Of a DNA stretch of 48,412 nucleotides, positions 1 to 9,116 are shown piece by piece. How positions within the stretch are numbered: the first letter of the stretch is position 1; the number at the start of each line of letters is the position of its first letter. The stretch is from Fibrobacter sp. GTDB lineage: Bacteria; Fibrobacterota; Fibrobacteria; Fibrobacterales; Fibrobacteraceae. The notes beneath the pieces are model-generated. The model was given only the letters and a program-made list of their open reading frames with translations, had not been told where the DNA came from and made no database searches. The stretch covers positions 1 to 48,412 of the forward strand of contig JAKSIK010000018.1 of assembly GCA_024398835.1 (NCBI GenBank), given 5' to 3'. The position numbers were made by a program, and so were the translations under genes.

Positions 1-1055
1 AAGACCGCATTCGCGAAACTTTCGCTCAAATCATTCGGGGCGAGAGCCGCCTGTTACACAAACCCGATGAGCTTTACGAGACTATCGCCCAGAGCATCGA
101 TGATGTGGAGAATGTGAAGGACGGAAAAGTCCAGCTGGAACTTTTGGCCTGGATTCTCCGTGCGGATTTCGTGGCTTTCAAGGCGGAAGACGAGGAGAGG
201 GAAGATTGGGATAGCCTGTTCTATGATGCGGGCACCTTCTTTGTGGAACTGGCCAGCCAGTATGAGGACAAGGATTACATTGCCGATTTGCTTCACGACT
301 TGGCTGTGCGCCATGTGGGTGGGGAAGGTCGTTCCGTGGTGTTTCTCTCGCTGGAGGAATTCCTCCCGGTGGAGCGGGCAAAGGCCTTGATTCAGGAACT
401 CATTGCTACTGTGGAAGAGGTGGATTTGTCCAATCGTGAAGACGTGCTGGATGCCATTTGCGATATGGCGGATTCCATCAAGGATTCCGAGGATTACGCC
501 AAGGCAGCCTTGATGAAAGATCCGGACAAGAGCAATGCTACGCTCATCGATATTGCCAACGCCCACTTCTTGGCGGGTGACATCGAAGCCACAAAACAAT
601 GGCTCGGCGATGTACGCAACCCGGGCAACGAAGATGAGGAAGCCTATCTGGATTTGATGGCCGCCATTGCGGATAGGGAAGGACGCAAGTCCGATTGCCT
701 CAAGTTAGCCCATCGTTTGTACGAAACATTCCCCAAGGTGATTCATCTGGGCCGTCTTTGCAGCATTGTGCCCCCTGATGAGGTGAAGCATTTGGTGCGG
801 ACTCACGCCAAATATCGCAGCGGTGATGGGTTGGACATGGAATTCATGCAGCTCATGGTGGCCCTCAAGTGCTATGAGGAACTCGCAGGTTATCTGGATT
901 TGTTCGAGAAGGAGTTGACCACCCAGGACGCGGAGGATTTGAACGCCATTTCTGATGCGCTGGAAAAAGATGGCCAGCTGGAACTGGCGAAACACATCCG
1001 CGACTGGACTGTGGAAGAGCCCGAAGAACCTGAGCGGTTTGATAATAAGGATTAA
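1..1055 (+). CDS. Helical-repeat protein, 5'-truncated by window edge
   Basis: The reading frame is open from the first bases of the window (first full codon at position 3), so the real start lies upstream; the internal GTG at 105 is not needed. About 350 residues are visible. They are acidic and almost wholly alpha-helical, with a TPR-like stretch in the middle (LIDIANAHFLAGDIEATKQW) followed by more helix pairs and an acidic C-terminal tail. No signal peptide or membrane segment is seen in the visible part. The layout is reminiscent of the C-terminal repeat region of DUF6880/SWIM-zinc-finger-associated proteins, but this is a weak resemblance by eye. The stop overlaps the stop of the convergent FAD dehydrogenase gene by a few bases. 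Function unknown. Confidence 0.8.
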   Translation, partial: DRIRETFAQIIRGESRLLHKPDELYETIAQSIDDVENVKDGKVQLELLAWILRADFVAFKAEDEEREDWDSLFYDAGTFFVELASQYEDKDYIADLLHDLAVRHVGGEGRSVVFLSLEEFLPVERAKALIQELIATVEEVDLSNREDVLDAICDMADSIKDSEDYAKAALMKDPDKSNATLIDIANAHFLAGDIEATKQWLGDVRNPGNEDEEAYLDLMAAIADREGRKSDCLKLAHRLYETFPKVIHLGRLCSIVPPDEVKHLVRTHAKYRSGDGLDMEFMQLMVALKCYEELAGYLDLFEKELTTQDAEDLNAISDALEKDGQLELAKHIRDWTVEEPEEPERFDNKD

Positions 1056-2734
1056 CTTTTTTTTGCGCGCACAGCCAGGCGGATGCCGTCAGCAGCGCTG
1101 GTGACGATTCCACCGGAATAGCCCGCACCTTCGCCAAGCACAAAGAGGCCTTGTGTGTTGATGCTCTCCAGAGTGTCGTTATTGCGGGTCATCCGCAGGG
1201 GGGAACTTGTTCTAGTTTCCGGTGCCACAATCAGGCCTTCTTCAATGAACCCGGGAATTTTCCGCTCAAAATTCTGGAAGCCTTCCGCCAGGCTCTGGCA
1301 GATTTTCTTGTCCATCCAGTCCCAGAGATTGCTTTGCACGAGCCCGCAGGGGTAGGTGGAATTTCGGATGAATTTGTCTGTTTGCCCGGCGAGGAAAGCC
1401 TTGATGCTCTGGGCTGGTGCTGCATAACCTTTGCCGCCTACATCGAAAGCATCCTTTTCAATTTTCCGCTGAAAATCAAGACCGCCAAAAAGCGTGCCTG
1501 CAGTTTTGACACCAAAGCCGACGGCGCCAGCCTCAATGGGGACTGCGATGGCTCCGTTGGCAAAAGGTCCGTTACGGCGGCTGTAACTCATACCGTTTGT
1601 GGCGAGAGTTCCGGGTTCAGAGGCACAGGGCACCAGAACGCCTCCGGGACACATGCAGAAACTGTAGGCGCTGCTGGTCTTGTTGAGGGTAGGGGTGGCA
1701 AGGAAATATTCGGCGCTCCCTGTGAGGCGTGTGTCCACATCGCGGCCCAGTTGCCTCAAGTTGATGAGGGCTTGCGGGTGCTCCACCCGGACGCCCATGG
1801 CGAAAGCCTTACTCTCCAGCGCCACTCCGCGGGCATGAAGCAGTTCGTAAATCCCGCGGGCGGAATGGCCTACGGCAAGGACCAGCGCCTCGCAAGGCTG
1901 CCAATGGCTTGGCGCGGAAATTGCCGCGGGCCCTACGTTTGCGCAATTCACTGCATTCGCGCCGGTTACTGCGCCAGAGTTTGCACAATCCCGCAGTTTG
2001 ATGGCGCAAATCTTTCCATCTTTGATTTCAATGTCTTCCAAAGCCGTATAGAAGTGAATCCTGCCACCCAACCGCACGATTTCGGCGCGGATTTTCCGGA
2101 GCATCAGAACCAATCTGTCCGTTCCAATATGGGGCTTTGCAAATGTCACCACACTTTCGTCCACGCCAAAATCTACCATGTCTTTTAGCACGGCCTCGGA
2201 GAACAAATTCCGGCTGCGGGTGTTCAACTTTCCATCGCTAAATGCGCCGGCACCGCCCTCGCCAAACAGCACATTGCTGGTGGGGTTGAAAATGCGATCC
2301 ACAAAGAATTTCCGGATATCGCGGAAGCGTTCCTCCACGGGCTTTCCCTGCTCATACAAATCCACGGAAAAGCCTTTCCGCAGAAGGTGCAGCGCCGCCC
2401 ACAAACCCGATGGCCCGGCGCCGACGATATCAATGTGGGAGGGTAGCGGGACGGAATCCTTGAGCGGGTCGTTATCCAGCGATTCTACCTCGCGGGTCGA
2501 CTGCGTAAGACCTCGGGCGGCATTCCCGCCAACTCGCAGATCCTTCTGCACGTCGAAAATGACATTGTAGCTCCAGTGGGGCGAACCCTTCCGGCGGCTA
2601 TCCAGCGCAAAGCGCTCCACCTGCAGGTTGAAAATCTCTTCTGGCTGTAGCCGCAGGGTTCTCGCGAGAACTTTTCGGAAATCCCCCTTCTTTTCCAGAG
2701 GGACTTCCAGTTCTCTATAGCGGTAAGTCTTCAA
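1052..2734 (-). CDS. COG2509-type FAD-dependent dehydrogenase (NAD(P)/FAD oxidoreductase)
   Basis: A 560-residue cytosolic flavoprotein of the uncharacterised COG2509 dehydrogenase group. The N-terminal ~100 residues form the small domain typical of this group (KTYRYRELEVPL). A dinucleotide-binding motif GAGPSG follows at about residues 105-110, then the glycine-rich FGEGGAGAFSDGKL block, and near the C-terminus the FAD-closing motif GLFVLGEGAGYSGG. The frame stays open to an ATG at 2839, inside the upstream gene, but the family N-terminus begins at a TTG at 2734, preceded by AAGG, so TTG is preferred. An Ala/Cys/Asn-rich insert of about 30 residues (around positions 1905-2000) interrupts the middle domain. 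It follows the beta-barrel gene after 8 nt and may be read through from it. The substrate is unknown. Confidence 0.87.
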   Translation of the reverse strand: MKTYRYRELEVPLEKKGDFRKVLARTLRLQPEEIFNLQVERFALDSRRKGSPHWSYNVIFDVQKDLRVGGNAARGLTQSTREVESLDNDPLKDSVPLPSHIDIVGAGPSGLWAALHLLRKGFSVDLYEQGKPVEERFRDIRKFFVDRIFNPTSNVLFGEGGAGAFSDGKLNTRSRNLFSEAVLKDMVDFGVDESVVTFAKPHIGTDRLVLMLRKIRAEIVRLGGRIHFYTALEDIEIKDGKICAIKLRDCANSGAVTGANAVNCANVGPAAISAPSHWQPCEALVLAVGHSARGIYELLHARGVALESKAFAMGVRVEHPQALINLRQLGRDVDTRLTGSAEYFLATPTLNKTSSAYSFCMCPGGVLVPCASEPGTLATNGMSYSRRNGPFANGAIAVPIEAGAVGFGVKTAGTLFGGLDFQRKIEKDAFDVGGKGYAAPAQSIKAFLAGQTDKFIRNSTYPCGLVQSNLWDWMDKKICQSLAEGFQNFERKIPGFIEEGLIVAPETRTSSPLRMTRNNDTLESINTQGLFVLGEGAGYSGGIVTSAADGIRLAVRAKKS

Positions 2735-2742
2735 CAGCTGCC

Positions 2743-5556
2743 TTAGAACACGTAGTTCACGTTGATGCCACCGTAGACGTCCTTGTATTCGCAGGAAAGG
2801 TTGTCCGGGCGATAATAGATGGCAGCTCCGGTATACCATTCGCTGTAGAGATGCTTGGTATGGTTCACGCGGAGGTTGATTTTCCCGAGGATGTCCATCT
2901 CGGATTCGTCAAAATCTTTACCACTTTCTTCCCAGTCCGTAATCATGTAGCGGAAATCGCCGGAGCCGCTCAAGATGAGGAATCGATTCATGAAGGACTT
3001 TTCCAGTTCATCGTTGACGGAAATTTCCATCTCCTTCATTTCGTCACGCTTGTAGCTCTTGTAGCGGGGAGTGACTACAAAACGGTTCTGGATGGTGTTG
3101 AGAGTCGTTGTGACAGAAACGGGATAAAGCTGTTCGAAGTAGTTAGATCCACCATAGTAGTAACCCAGTTTTGCCCAGGTGTCGTTGGAGAAGTCCATAT
3201 CTTCAATTAGGTCATCCTTGTAGAATTCGGAGCCATCCAGTCGCAGAGTCCATAGCCCGTTGACTTTGAATACGGATTTTGCGGCACGGAGGCTTACGCC
3301 CGCATTCCAGGAGTGCTTGAAGAGTTTTTCATGGAACTTGGAGGCGAGATAAGAGGCAGATGAGAGGGCGTTGTATTCTGCCCAGCGTTCTGCGTCAACA
3401 ACCGCAGATTTCCCATTGAAGGCAATTGTGTCGGTTGCTCGGTCCTTGCGGGGAGCAAACCAGGAATCGCCATAGATTTCATCCTCAAGAATGTAGTCGC
3501 CATGAAGCTGGAGATTGCGGTATTGCTTCTTGAATTCGAAGTTATAGCCCGCTTCCACCTCGATACGGCTGCCGATTTTGAAGGTGTTATCGATGCCCGC
3601 ATTCTGCGTATAGCGGGTGCGGTCGTTGTCCAACTCGTGCTTGTCAAACCAACTACTTTCCTTGTCCGGGAAGAGGCCCCAGTGTGTCCCTTCACCCAAG
3701 CCAATCAGATTTGTTTTGTGGCCATTGGCTGCATTCTCCACCAAGATAGAGTATTCAATGCCTAAGTCCCAGAAATTGAAAATGCCCTGTTCTACGCGAG
3801 CGCCGAATTCGCGGATGTTGGAACGTTGATCTGGGGAACCCGCGCTATAGAAATCTTCTCCAATATATTTGACATGGCTTTCAATGCGAGTCTTATAGAA
3901 ATTCCAGTTTAAGGATGCTGCTAGAGCCACATTCTGCGAGCCCCATTCAAGGCCAGCAAACTCCTCTTCGTCTTCATCATTTTCTTGTTTTTGAATTCTT
4001 TTCGCCTTGTCTAAGAGTGAAGCGAGTTTTTCTCTTTTCTGGTTTGCTGATAGGGCCAGATTGTCGCCGAGGATTTCATCCAGTTCTTCATTAGAGAGCT
4101 GATTGATTTCTTCAGGATGCTTCATTAAACGGCGAAGTTTTCCATAGGAAGCTACTTCTACGCCGGCATCAGAGAATGCTTTGTTCAAAGCACGCTGTTG
4201 CGCCACATTGGCTGTGTCTGCATTGCCTACTGCAATCTGGGCGTTGAGTTCCAAATTTTCACGGAAGAATCGTCCATTGCCATCAGCGTACACGGTAAAT
4301 GCTTTATCCAGCATGGGGTCAATCGTTGTGGTGGATGAACTTGCGCCATCGCGCAGGAGAGGATCTTCCAATTCATCGCTAGCGTAAATTGCGCCAATCT
4401 TTGCGTCGAATCGACGGAGGGGCGCCCACTTGAAATAGCCTCCATAAGCCAATCGCTGGGCTTCAGCTTCACCATCCTCGATGTAGTCGTTATACATATA
4501 GGGGTGTCTTGCTCCAGGAACCAACGAACGCTTTGCTTCACCGAAGAATCCATTGAATTGAAGCAGAGGCTGGTCGGCATGGTTGCGTAACAGGGAGAGG
4601 GTATATTCGGCACCAAAGATGGTGAGCCCGGACATATAGATGTCACCGTCAATCATCTGGAAATCTCCGACAGTCGCTTCGTTGTATTTATCGTTATAGC
4701 GGATGGTTACCGGGTTGGGGGAGAAGTGGTTCCATGAATCAGTGGTCAGGTCTGTGGTGAATTCGATGGTCTTTCCATCCGGGCCTTGCATCATGATGTA
4801 GGCGCTGGCTTCTCCACCGAATCCAGGAACTTGATAGTAGTTCTTGAAACGCTTGCCATGCTTTACGGAGTCTTCGCCGAAGACTTCTGTTGCGCCGTGA
4901 TTTGTTCGTGTACGCACATAGTGGTAGTTGCCACCAAGCATAACATTCCCGATGATGCTCCAAGATGCTTGCGTAGTATCTGCAGGGGCTTCATTTGTGT
5001 CAGCCAGTGCAACAACAGGTTCTGTTGCTGGAACGGCCGAGTCTGTTGCCGCAGTATCTGGAGTTGTAGTTGCTGTAGAGTCTGTGGTTTGCATCGCAGA
5101 ATCAGGAGCCGCAGTTGCTATAGAATCAGTGGTTTGCATCGCAGAATCAGGAACTGCAGTTGTCGCAGAATCTATGGCCTGAATTGCAGAATCAGGAACC
5201 GCTGCAATCGAAGAATCTGTGACCTGCATTGCGGAATCTGGAGCTGTAATCGCAGTATCAACCGGCGCAACAGCAGAATCTGCAAAAGGAGTGGAGGCTG
5301 TATCGATTGCTGCAGAATCCGGAACAGCTGTTGCCATTGTGTCCGCAGCCTGCGTCGTAGAATCTGGAGTTGCAACTGCCACAGAGTCTGAGGCTTGCTC
5401 TGTGGATTCTGAAACCTGCACTGCAGAATCGGGTGCCGTTACAGCTGGAACTGGAGTATTTGTTGCTGTAGAATCTGCAATCGGAGCTTCCTGGGCAAAT
5501 GCAGCAACGGAGCAAATCGTAATCAAAGAGGCAAGTGTACTACGAAAGAATCTCAT
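2743..5556 (-). CDS. Predicted outer-membrane beta-barrel protein with PDSA-repeat linker
   Basis: 937 residues. It has a clear Sec signal peptide (residues 1-21, ending SVAAFAQ), then a ~150-residue low-complexity linker of Pro-Asp-Ser-Ala and Thr-Asp-Ser repeats with a period near 15 residues. A long C-terminal part follows, rich in alternating aromatic and polar strands (for example WSIIGNVMLGGNYHYVR), and the protein ends NYVF with a terminal Phe, as many outer-membrane barrels do. A charged coiled-coil-like stretch (KREKLASLLDKAKRIQKQE) sits mid-protein. Its ATG overlaps the stop of the preceding FecR-domain gene as TAATG, so it is translationally coupled to it. I infer an outer-membrane location and a partnership with the two FecR-domain proteins. 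No named family was recognised. Confidence 0.85.
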   Translation of the reverse strand: MRFFRSTLASLITICSVAAFAQEAPIADSTATNTPVPAVTAPDSAVQVSESTEQASDSVAVATPDSTTQAADTMATAVPDSAAIDTASTPFADSAVAPVDTAITAPDSAMQVTDSSIAAVPDSAIQAIDSATTAVPDSAMQTTDSIATAAPDSAMQTTDSTATTTPDTAATDSAVPATEPVVALADTNEAPADTTQASWSIIGNVMLGGNYHYVRTRTNHGATEVFGEDSVKHGKRFKNYYQVPGFGGEASAYIMMQGPDGKTIEFTTDLTTDSWNHFSPNPVTIRYNDKYNEATVGDFQMIDGDIYMSGLTIFGAEYTLSLLRNHADQPLLQFNGFFGEAKRSLVPGARHPYMYNDYIEDGEAEAQRLAYGGYFKWAPLRRFDAKIGAIYASDELEDPLLRDGASSSTTTIDPMLDKAFTVYADGNGRFFRENLELNAQIAVGNADTANVAQQRALNKAFSDAGVEVASYGKLRRLMKHPEEINQLSNEELDEILGDNLALSANQKREKLASLLDKAKRIQKQENDEDEEEFAGLEWGSQNVALAASLNWNFYKTRIESHVKYIGEDFYSAGSPDQRSNIREFGARVEQGIFNFWDLGIEYSILVENAANGHKTNLIGLGEGTHWGLFPDKESSWFDKHELDNDRTRYTQNAGIDNTFKIGSRIEVEAGYNFEFKKQYRNLQLHGDYILEDEIYGDSWFAPRKDRATDTIAFNGKSAVVDAERWAEYNALSSASYLASKFHEKLFKHSWNAGVSLRAAKSVFKVNGLWTLRLDGSEFYKDDLIEDMDFSNDTWAKLGYYYGGSNYFEQLYPVSVTTTLNTIQNRFVVTPRYKSYKRDEMKEMEISVNDELEKSFMNRFLILSGSGDFRYMITDWEESGKDFDESEMDILGKINLRVNHTKHLYSEWYTGAAIYYRPDNLSCEYKDVYGGINVNYVF

Positions 5557-7427
5557 TAGCGCACCTCATAGGTTTTTGTGCCTTTTAGCACTTGGCCGTT
5601 CTTCATCACAACTTCTACGCTAACCATATTTCTTTGGCCATACTTCAGTTCTACCTGTACATCATAATGTATATCAGTTATTTGATTATCTACGAGACGC
5701 AGTACAACATCGTTCCCTTGTTTTACAACAACGCGTTTGATCATTTGTGGATTCTGATTGGGTACGTTTTCAATTGAGAATCGCATTGTTTTGTGGAAGG
5801 TAGATTTGACTCCATTTGGAGGTGGAGGAACCCGCAAACGCTCATTCCTGGCTCCTAAATTAAGAGTGGACCTGTGTCTTGGATAACAGCCCAGGTTCTT
5901 CTTTACTTGGACCGTATTTCCTGCTTGATCCTTTGCAATGAAGATGTATTCATGAATACCCGATTTTAATTGAAATCTACGTAAGCCATCTTGTTCAACA
6001 TATTCTTCCTTTATAGGACTTCCATCTATCTCTGATGCGACAATCAACTTGTCTCCATTCGCTCCAGTTATAGAATAATTCGCAAAACATTTAAGAGAAT
6101 CAAAACTCTCAATTTTAATGGATGGAATGTTTTTGTTTACTTCTCGACAGGTCTTATCTACATTTAAATCTAGAGTGACTGTTTCTAACCCATTTTGTCC
6201 GCGATATTCCACAATAGCCCTGGTTTCATTCCAGTTGCGGTTCTGGTCGCTGATGCTTATGCTGTAGGAGAATTTTCCTTCAGCACTGATGGGTATGAGA
6301 TTCGAAGAGACCTTGTTTCCAAGCTTGACAATGAGAGTGGCGGAGGTATCGGCGGGGTCAAAAGTTCCTTCTACTGTTAATTCGCCTGTTTCACAAATTT
6401 TCACAGGAGATTGCGTGAATACTTGGAAAGTCTGTTTTTTTACGGAGTCAACAGGTGTGGGAACCTCGATTTTCTTCATATACAGTGTTTTCAAGGTTCC
6501 ACAATCTACGGAGATATTTCCCACAATGCATGTGACAGGGAATTTCTTTTCACCAATGGCATCTGGTGCCCAGCTCTGATCAAACTGCAGTGTTTGACCG
6601 TTGGATTCCTTGCGTTCAGAACTTATTTCCACCTGGATTCCGGCGGGGCAGGTTCCCTTGAGGCTAACTTTGGGTTCATTGATGGTATCTGGGAGAGATT
6701 CGAAGCTACACTTGAGTGAATCTTGTAGGGTTTGTTTTTGCTGGCTGTAGAGAGAATCCTTTGTGAGTATGGCTTGCTTCAGTTCTTCCGCAGTCTTGGT
6801 GGAATCTTCCTGCATCTTGTCTATTTCTTTTAAGAAATCCATGTTGCCGGAAGAAGCGAGAGGGAGTACTACAAGTTCGTCGCCGGTGGGCACCGCGGTT
6901 TCTCCACCGTTAACAGTGAAGCTCTTGTCGCCGTAATTGATTTCCAAACGGCCGCTGGAAAGGGATGCGATGGGTTTGCCACGGGAGGTCACACCGATGG
7001 TGCCAGAAGTTCCGCGAATGGCTGCCACTGCAGTTCCCGTTTTGAAATTGAGGTAACTCTTTGCGTCCGTCTGCTTCTGGGCGTCGAAACGAACCTTCCC
7101 GGACCGGATGTCTGCAACAATGGTTTGGACTCCGTCTTCATTCAACAGTTTTGAAAATTCAACCAGAGAAAGTTCGTCCACAGAAAGTACGCTACCGTCG
7201 GGCATGGCGATGATGACCTGGGATTCCAGTTCGGTGCGAATCATGTCTTTCTCCTGAACCTTTGTCTCCAAGGTAATCATGTTCCAGTTACCCTTTGCTT
7301 TCTTGTCGATGAACGCGTCCCCAACGCGATACCGAACCTTGCCGCTTTTGCTCACTGCGGCCATAGACATTGTTACTGCAACGAGTAACAGTGCTATGAA
7401 TACCTTGAATCTGCTAGAATAACACAT
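5556..7427 (-). CDS. Exported FecR-domain protein (long paralogue)
   Basis: 623 residues. The N-terminus is a signal peptide (FIALLLVAVTMSMAAV). Residues ~30-180 form a FecR domain: GKVRYRVGD, a 'K-D-M-I-R-T' turn, MPDGSVLSV, and the diagnostic GTAVAAIRGTSGTIGV. A coiled region with KTAEELKQ follows, then several Ig-like beta domains with paired cysteines. The C-terminus (KGTKTYEVR) matches that of the downstream-numbered paralogue at 7489-8997, so the pair arose by duplication; this copy has extra Ig-like domains. No sigma factor lies next to it, so this is not a standard FecI/FecR signalling pair. The start is supported by AAGGAAG just upstream of the ATG. Periplasmic location is inferred. 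Confidence 0.88.
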   Translation of the reverse strand: MCYSSRFKVFIALLLVAVTMSMAAVSKSGKVRYRVGDAFIDKKAKGNWNMITLETKVQEKDMIRTELESQVIIAMPDGSVLSVDELSLVEFSKLLNEDGVQTIVADIRSGKVRFDAQKQTDAKSYLNFKTGTAVAAIRGTSGTIGVTSRGKPIASLSSGRLEINYGDKSFTVNGGETAVPTGDELVVLPLASSGNMDFLKEIDKMQEDSTKTAEELKQAILTKDSLYSQQKQTLQDSLKCSFESLPDTINEPKVSLKGTCPAGIQVEISSERKESNGQTLQFDQSWAPDAIGEKKFPVTCIVGNISVDCGTLKTLYMKKIEVPTPVDSVKKQTFQVFTQSPVKICETGELTVEGTFDPADTSATLIVKLGNKVSSNLIPISAEGKFSYSISISDQNRNWNETRAIVEYRGQNGLETVTLDLNVDKTCREVNKNIPSIKIESFDSLKCFANYSITGANGDKLIVASEIDGSPIKEEYVEQDGLRRFQLKSGIHEYIFIAKDQAGNTVQVKKNLGCYPRHRSTLNLGARNERLRVPPPPNGVKSTFHKTMRFSIENVPNQNPQMIKRVVVKQGNDVVLRLVDNQITDIHYDVQVELKYGQRNMVSVEVVMKNGQVLKGTKTYEVR

Positions 7428-7470
7428 ATCTTCCTTCTTAGTTGATAGAGTGCAGCGTTTACAAAATGTT

Positions 7471-7486
7471 TATGGCACAAGCCATA
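7471..7486 (-). terminator. Small inverted repeat between the two FecR genes
   Basis: TATGGC and GCCATA form a 6-bp stem with a 4-nt loop just after the stop codon of the short FecR gene. There is only a weak T-rich stretch downstream on the minus strand, so this could be a partial terminator, an mRNA processing or stability hairpin, or chance. Confidence 0.3.
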
Positions 7487-7488
7487 GA

Positions 7489-8997
7489 TTAACGGAATTC
7501 GTAGGATTTTGTGGCACGGATAATCTTTCCGCTTTGCATGGTCACCAGGACTTCTGCAACGGATTTTCCGCGTCCAATCTTCACCTTGGAACTGTAGCCG
7601 ATTCCATCCTTGGCAGGAATGAACTTGGTGTCGAATTTCTGGTCACCAATTTTGACAACCACTGATTTAATCTGGGCCGGATCGTTGTCCAAGACGTTCT
7701 TGATGACGAACTTGAGTTCCGGGTAGGTGAATGCGCCCTGAGAAACCTTCTTCACAATCTTTTCAGAAGAGCCGTTCAGGATGTCAATTGCAACCTCCGT
7801 TACGGGGAAGCACTTGAACTCCTTGGTCACAGGGGCGGAGCCGTCTACAGAAAGGGTGTAGGAATGAGTTCCGGTATCGAACTTGATGGTGCCGGAAGAA
7901 TCCTTGTCCAGAACGATTTCCTGGGCTAGTTTTCCATCTACTAGGAATTTTACAGCACCCTTGTTGTCTTCAAAACCATGAGTGGTGTAAGCCACAGAGC
8001 ATTCCTGTTGGTTTACAGCGCCAAAGGCTGCGGATTGAACCTTCTGGTATTTCGTAGTAATCTTGCCGCATTCAAAGGATTGCTTGCCTACCGTGCAGTT
8101 AATGATGAACTTCTTGTCGCCAAGGGCTCCTGCAGCCCACGTGGGAGTGAAGGTGATGGGGTTACCATCAGACTCGATGGTTTCTGCGCCCAAAGAGACT
8201 TTCATGCCTGCAGAGCATTTGCCTTCGATGGAAATGGTGTTTGTGTCTACAACTTCGGGAACAGCCTTGAATTCACACTTATATTTGCTTTTCAGGTCTT
8301 CCTTTTCCTTTTGAATCTGGGCATCCAAAGTCTTTGCGGTAGCGACAATGTCAGCGTCGGATTTGGTGGTGTCATCCACTGCGGCGCTCAACTGTTCTAC
8401 AAAGGAGGGGTCGCCGGCATTCTGGGCTTCGCCAACTACGGGAGCCTTGCCTTTACGGAAAGCCACAAACTGCTTGGCCTTTACTTGAACTTTTTGTCCG
8501 TTTTCTTCCATATCCATGGCGCCGTTATTCAAAGCGCCAATAGTGCCGCCGGCTTTTGTAACACCGATAGTTCCGTCTGTACCGCGGATAGCAGCGGTTG
8601 CGGTTCCCGTCTTGAACATGAATTTGCTCTGGGCGGTTTGTTGCTTTTGTACATCAAAACGGATTTTGCCGCTCTTGATTTCAGTGAGGGATGCTTGCAC
8701 TCCGTTTTCGCTGACCAGTGTTGAAAATTCTACTTCGGAATTTTCTTCCACGGAGATGGTGCTACCGTCAGGGAGAGCGATGGTGGCTAGAGATTCCACT
8801 AGGGTTCTAATTTTATCTTTTTCCTGAACCTTTGCTCCTACGCGGAGAGGCGTCCAGGAGTCATCATTAGATTTTTGACGGGTGACGTCACCGATGACGG
8901 AACGGACTTTCCCAGATGTTGTTTTTGCGGCAAAGGTTGATGTACCGAAGGCAAGCAACATTGCCAAAATAATGGTAGAGCTGCGAGAAATAGACAT
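7489..8997 (-). CDS. Exported FecR-domain protein (short paralogue)
   Basis: 502 residues from the chosen ATG at 8997, which has GAGAGG at good spacing; an in-frame ATG at 9018 would add seven residues but lacks a ribosome binding site. Signal peptide: SSTIILAMLLAFGTSTFAA. The FecR domain covers ~25-170 with GTATAAIRGTDGTIGV. A Lys/Asp-rich helical stretch (TAKTLDAQIQKEKEDLKSKY) leads to two cysteine-containing beta domains also present in the long paralogue, and the protein ends IRATKSYEFR. It is first in a minus-strand run with the long paralogue and the beta-barrel. A small inverted repeat lies between the two FecR genes. FecR domains are known to bind or present peptides or glycans in the periplasm; what this one binds is unknown. 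Confidence 0.88.
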   Translation of the reverse strand: MSISRSSTIILAMLLAFGTSTFAAKTTSGKVRSVIGDVTRQKSNDDSWTPLRVGAKVQEKDKIRTLVESLATIALPDGSTISVEENSEVEFSTLVSENGVQASLTEIKSGKIRFDVQKQQTAQSKFMFKTGTATAAIRGTDGTIGVTKAGGTIGALNNGAMDMEENGQKVQVKAKQFVAFRKGKAPVVGEAQNAGDPSFVEQLSAAVDDTTKSDADIVATAKTLDAQIQKEKEDLKSKYKCEFKAVPEVVDTNTISIEGKCSAGMKVSLGAETIESDGNPITFTPTWAAGALGDKKFIINCTVGKQSFECGKITTKYQKVQSAAFGAVNQQECSVAYTTHGFEDNKGAVKFLVDGKLAQEIVLDKDSSGTIKFDTGTHSYTLSVDGSAPVTKEFKCFPVTEVAIDILNGSSEKIVKKVSQGAFTYPELKFVIKNVLDNDPAQIKSVVVKIGDQKFDTKFIPAKDGIGYSSKVKIGRGKSVAEVLVTMQSGKIIRATKSYEFR

Positions 8998-9029
8998 GGA
9001 GCCTCTCTTTTTGCACATTTAACACCATA

Positions 9030-9035
9030 AATATA
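9030..9035 (-). promoter_or_regulatory. Candidate -10 hexamer (TATATT) for the FecR-FecR-barrel operon
   Basis: TATATT on the minus strand lies 32 nt before the chosen ATG at 8997, with a GAGAGG ribosome binding site between. The same hexamer recurs upstream of many genes in this window. Confidence 0.5.
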
Positions 9036-9116
9036 CCTTTATTCCTTGCATCCATTTTTAAAATTGTATCTTTTGAAGGGTAAAAACAACCCAAAACCAA
9101 TAAGGTGGCGAAATTT

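Noticed and set aside
1151..2188. 345-residue plus-strand frame opposite the FAD dehydrogenase
   Set aside because: The minus strand has the complete flavoprotein motif set; the plus frame shows none.
5556..9018. FecR proteins as anti-sigma factors of an iron-uptake system
   Set aside because: They have N-terminal signal peptides, no cytosolic anti-sigma part, no adjacent sigma factor and no TonB receptor plug motif in the barrel.
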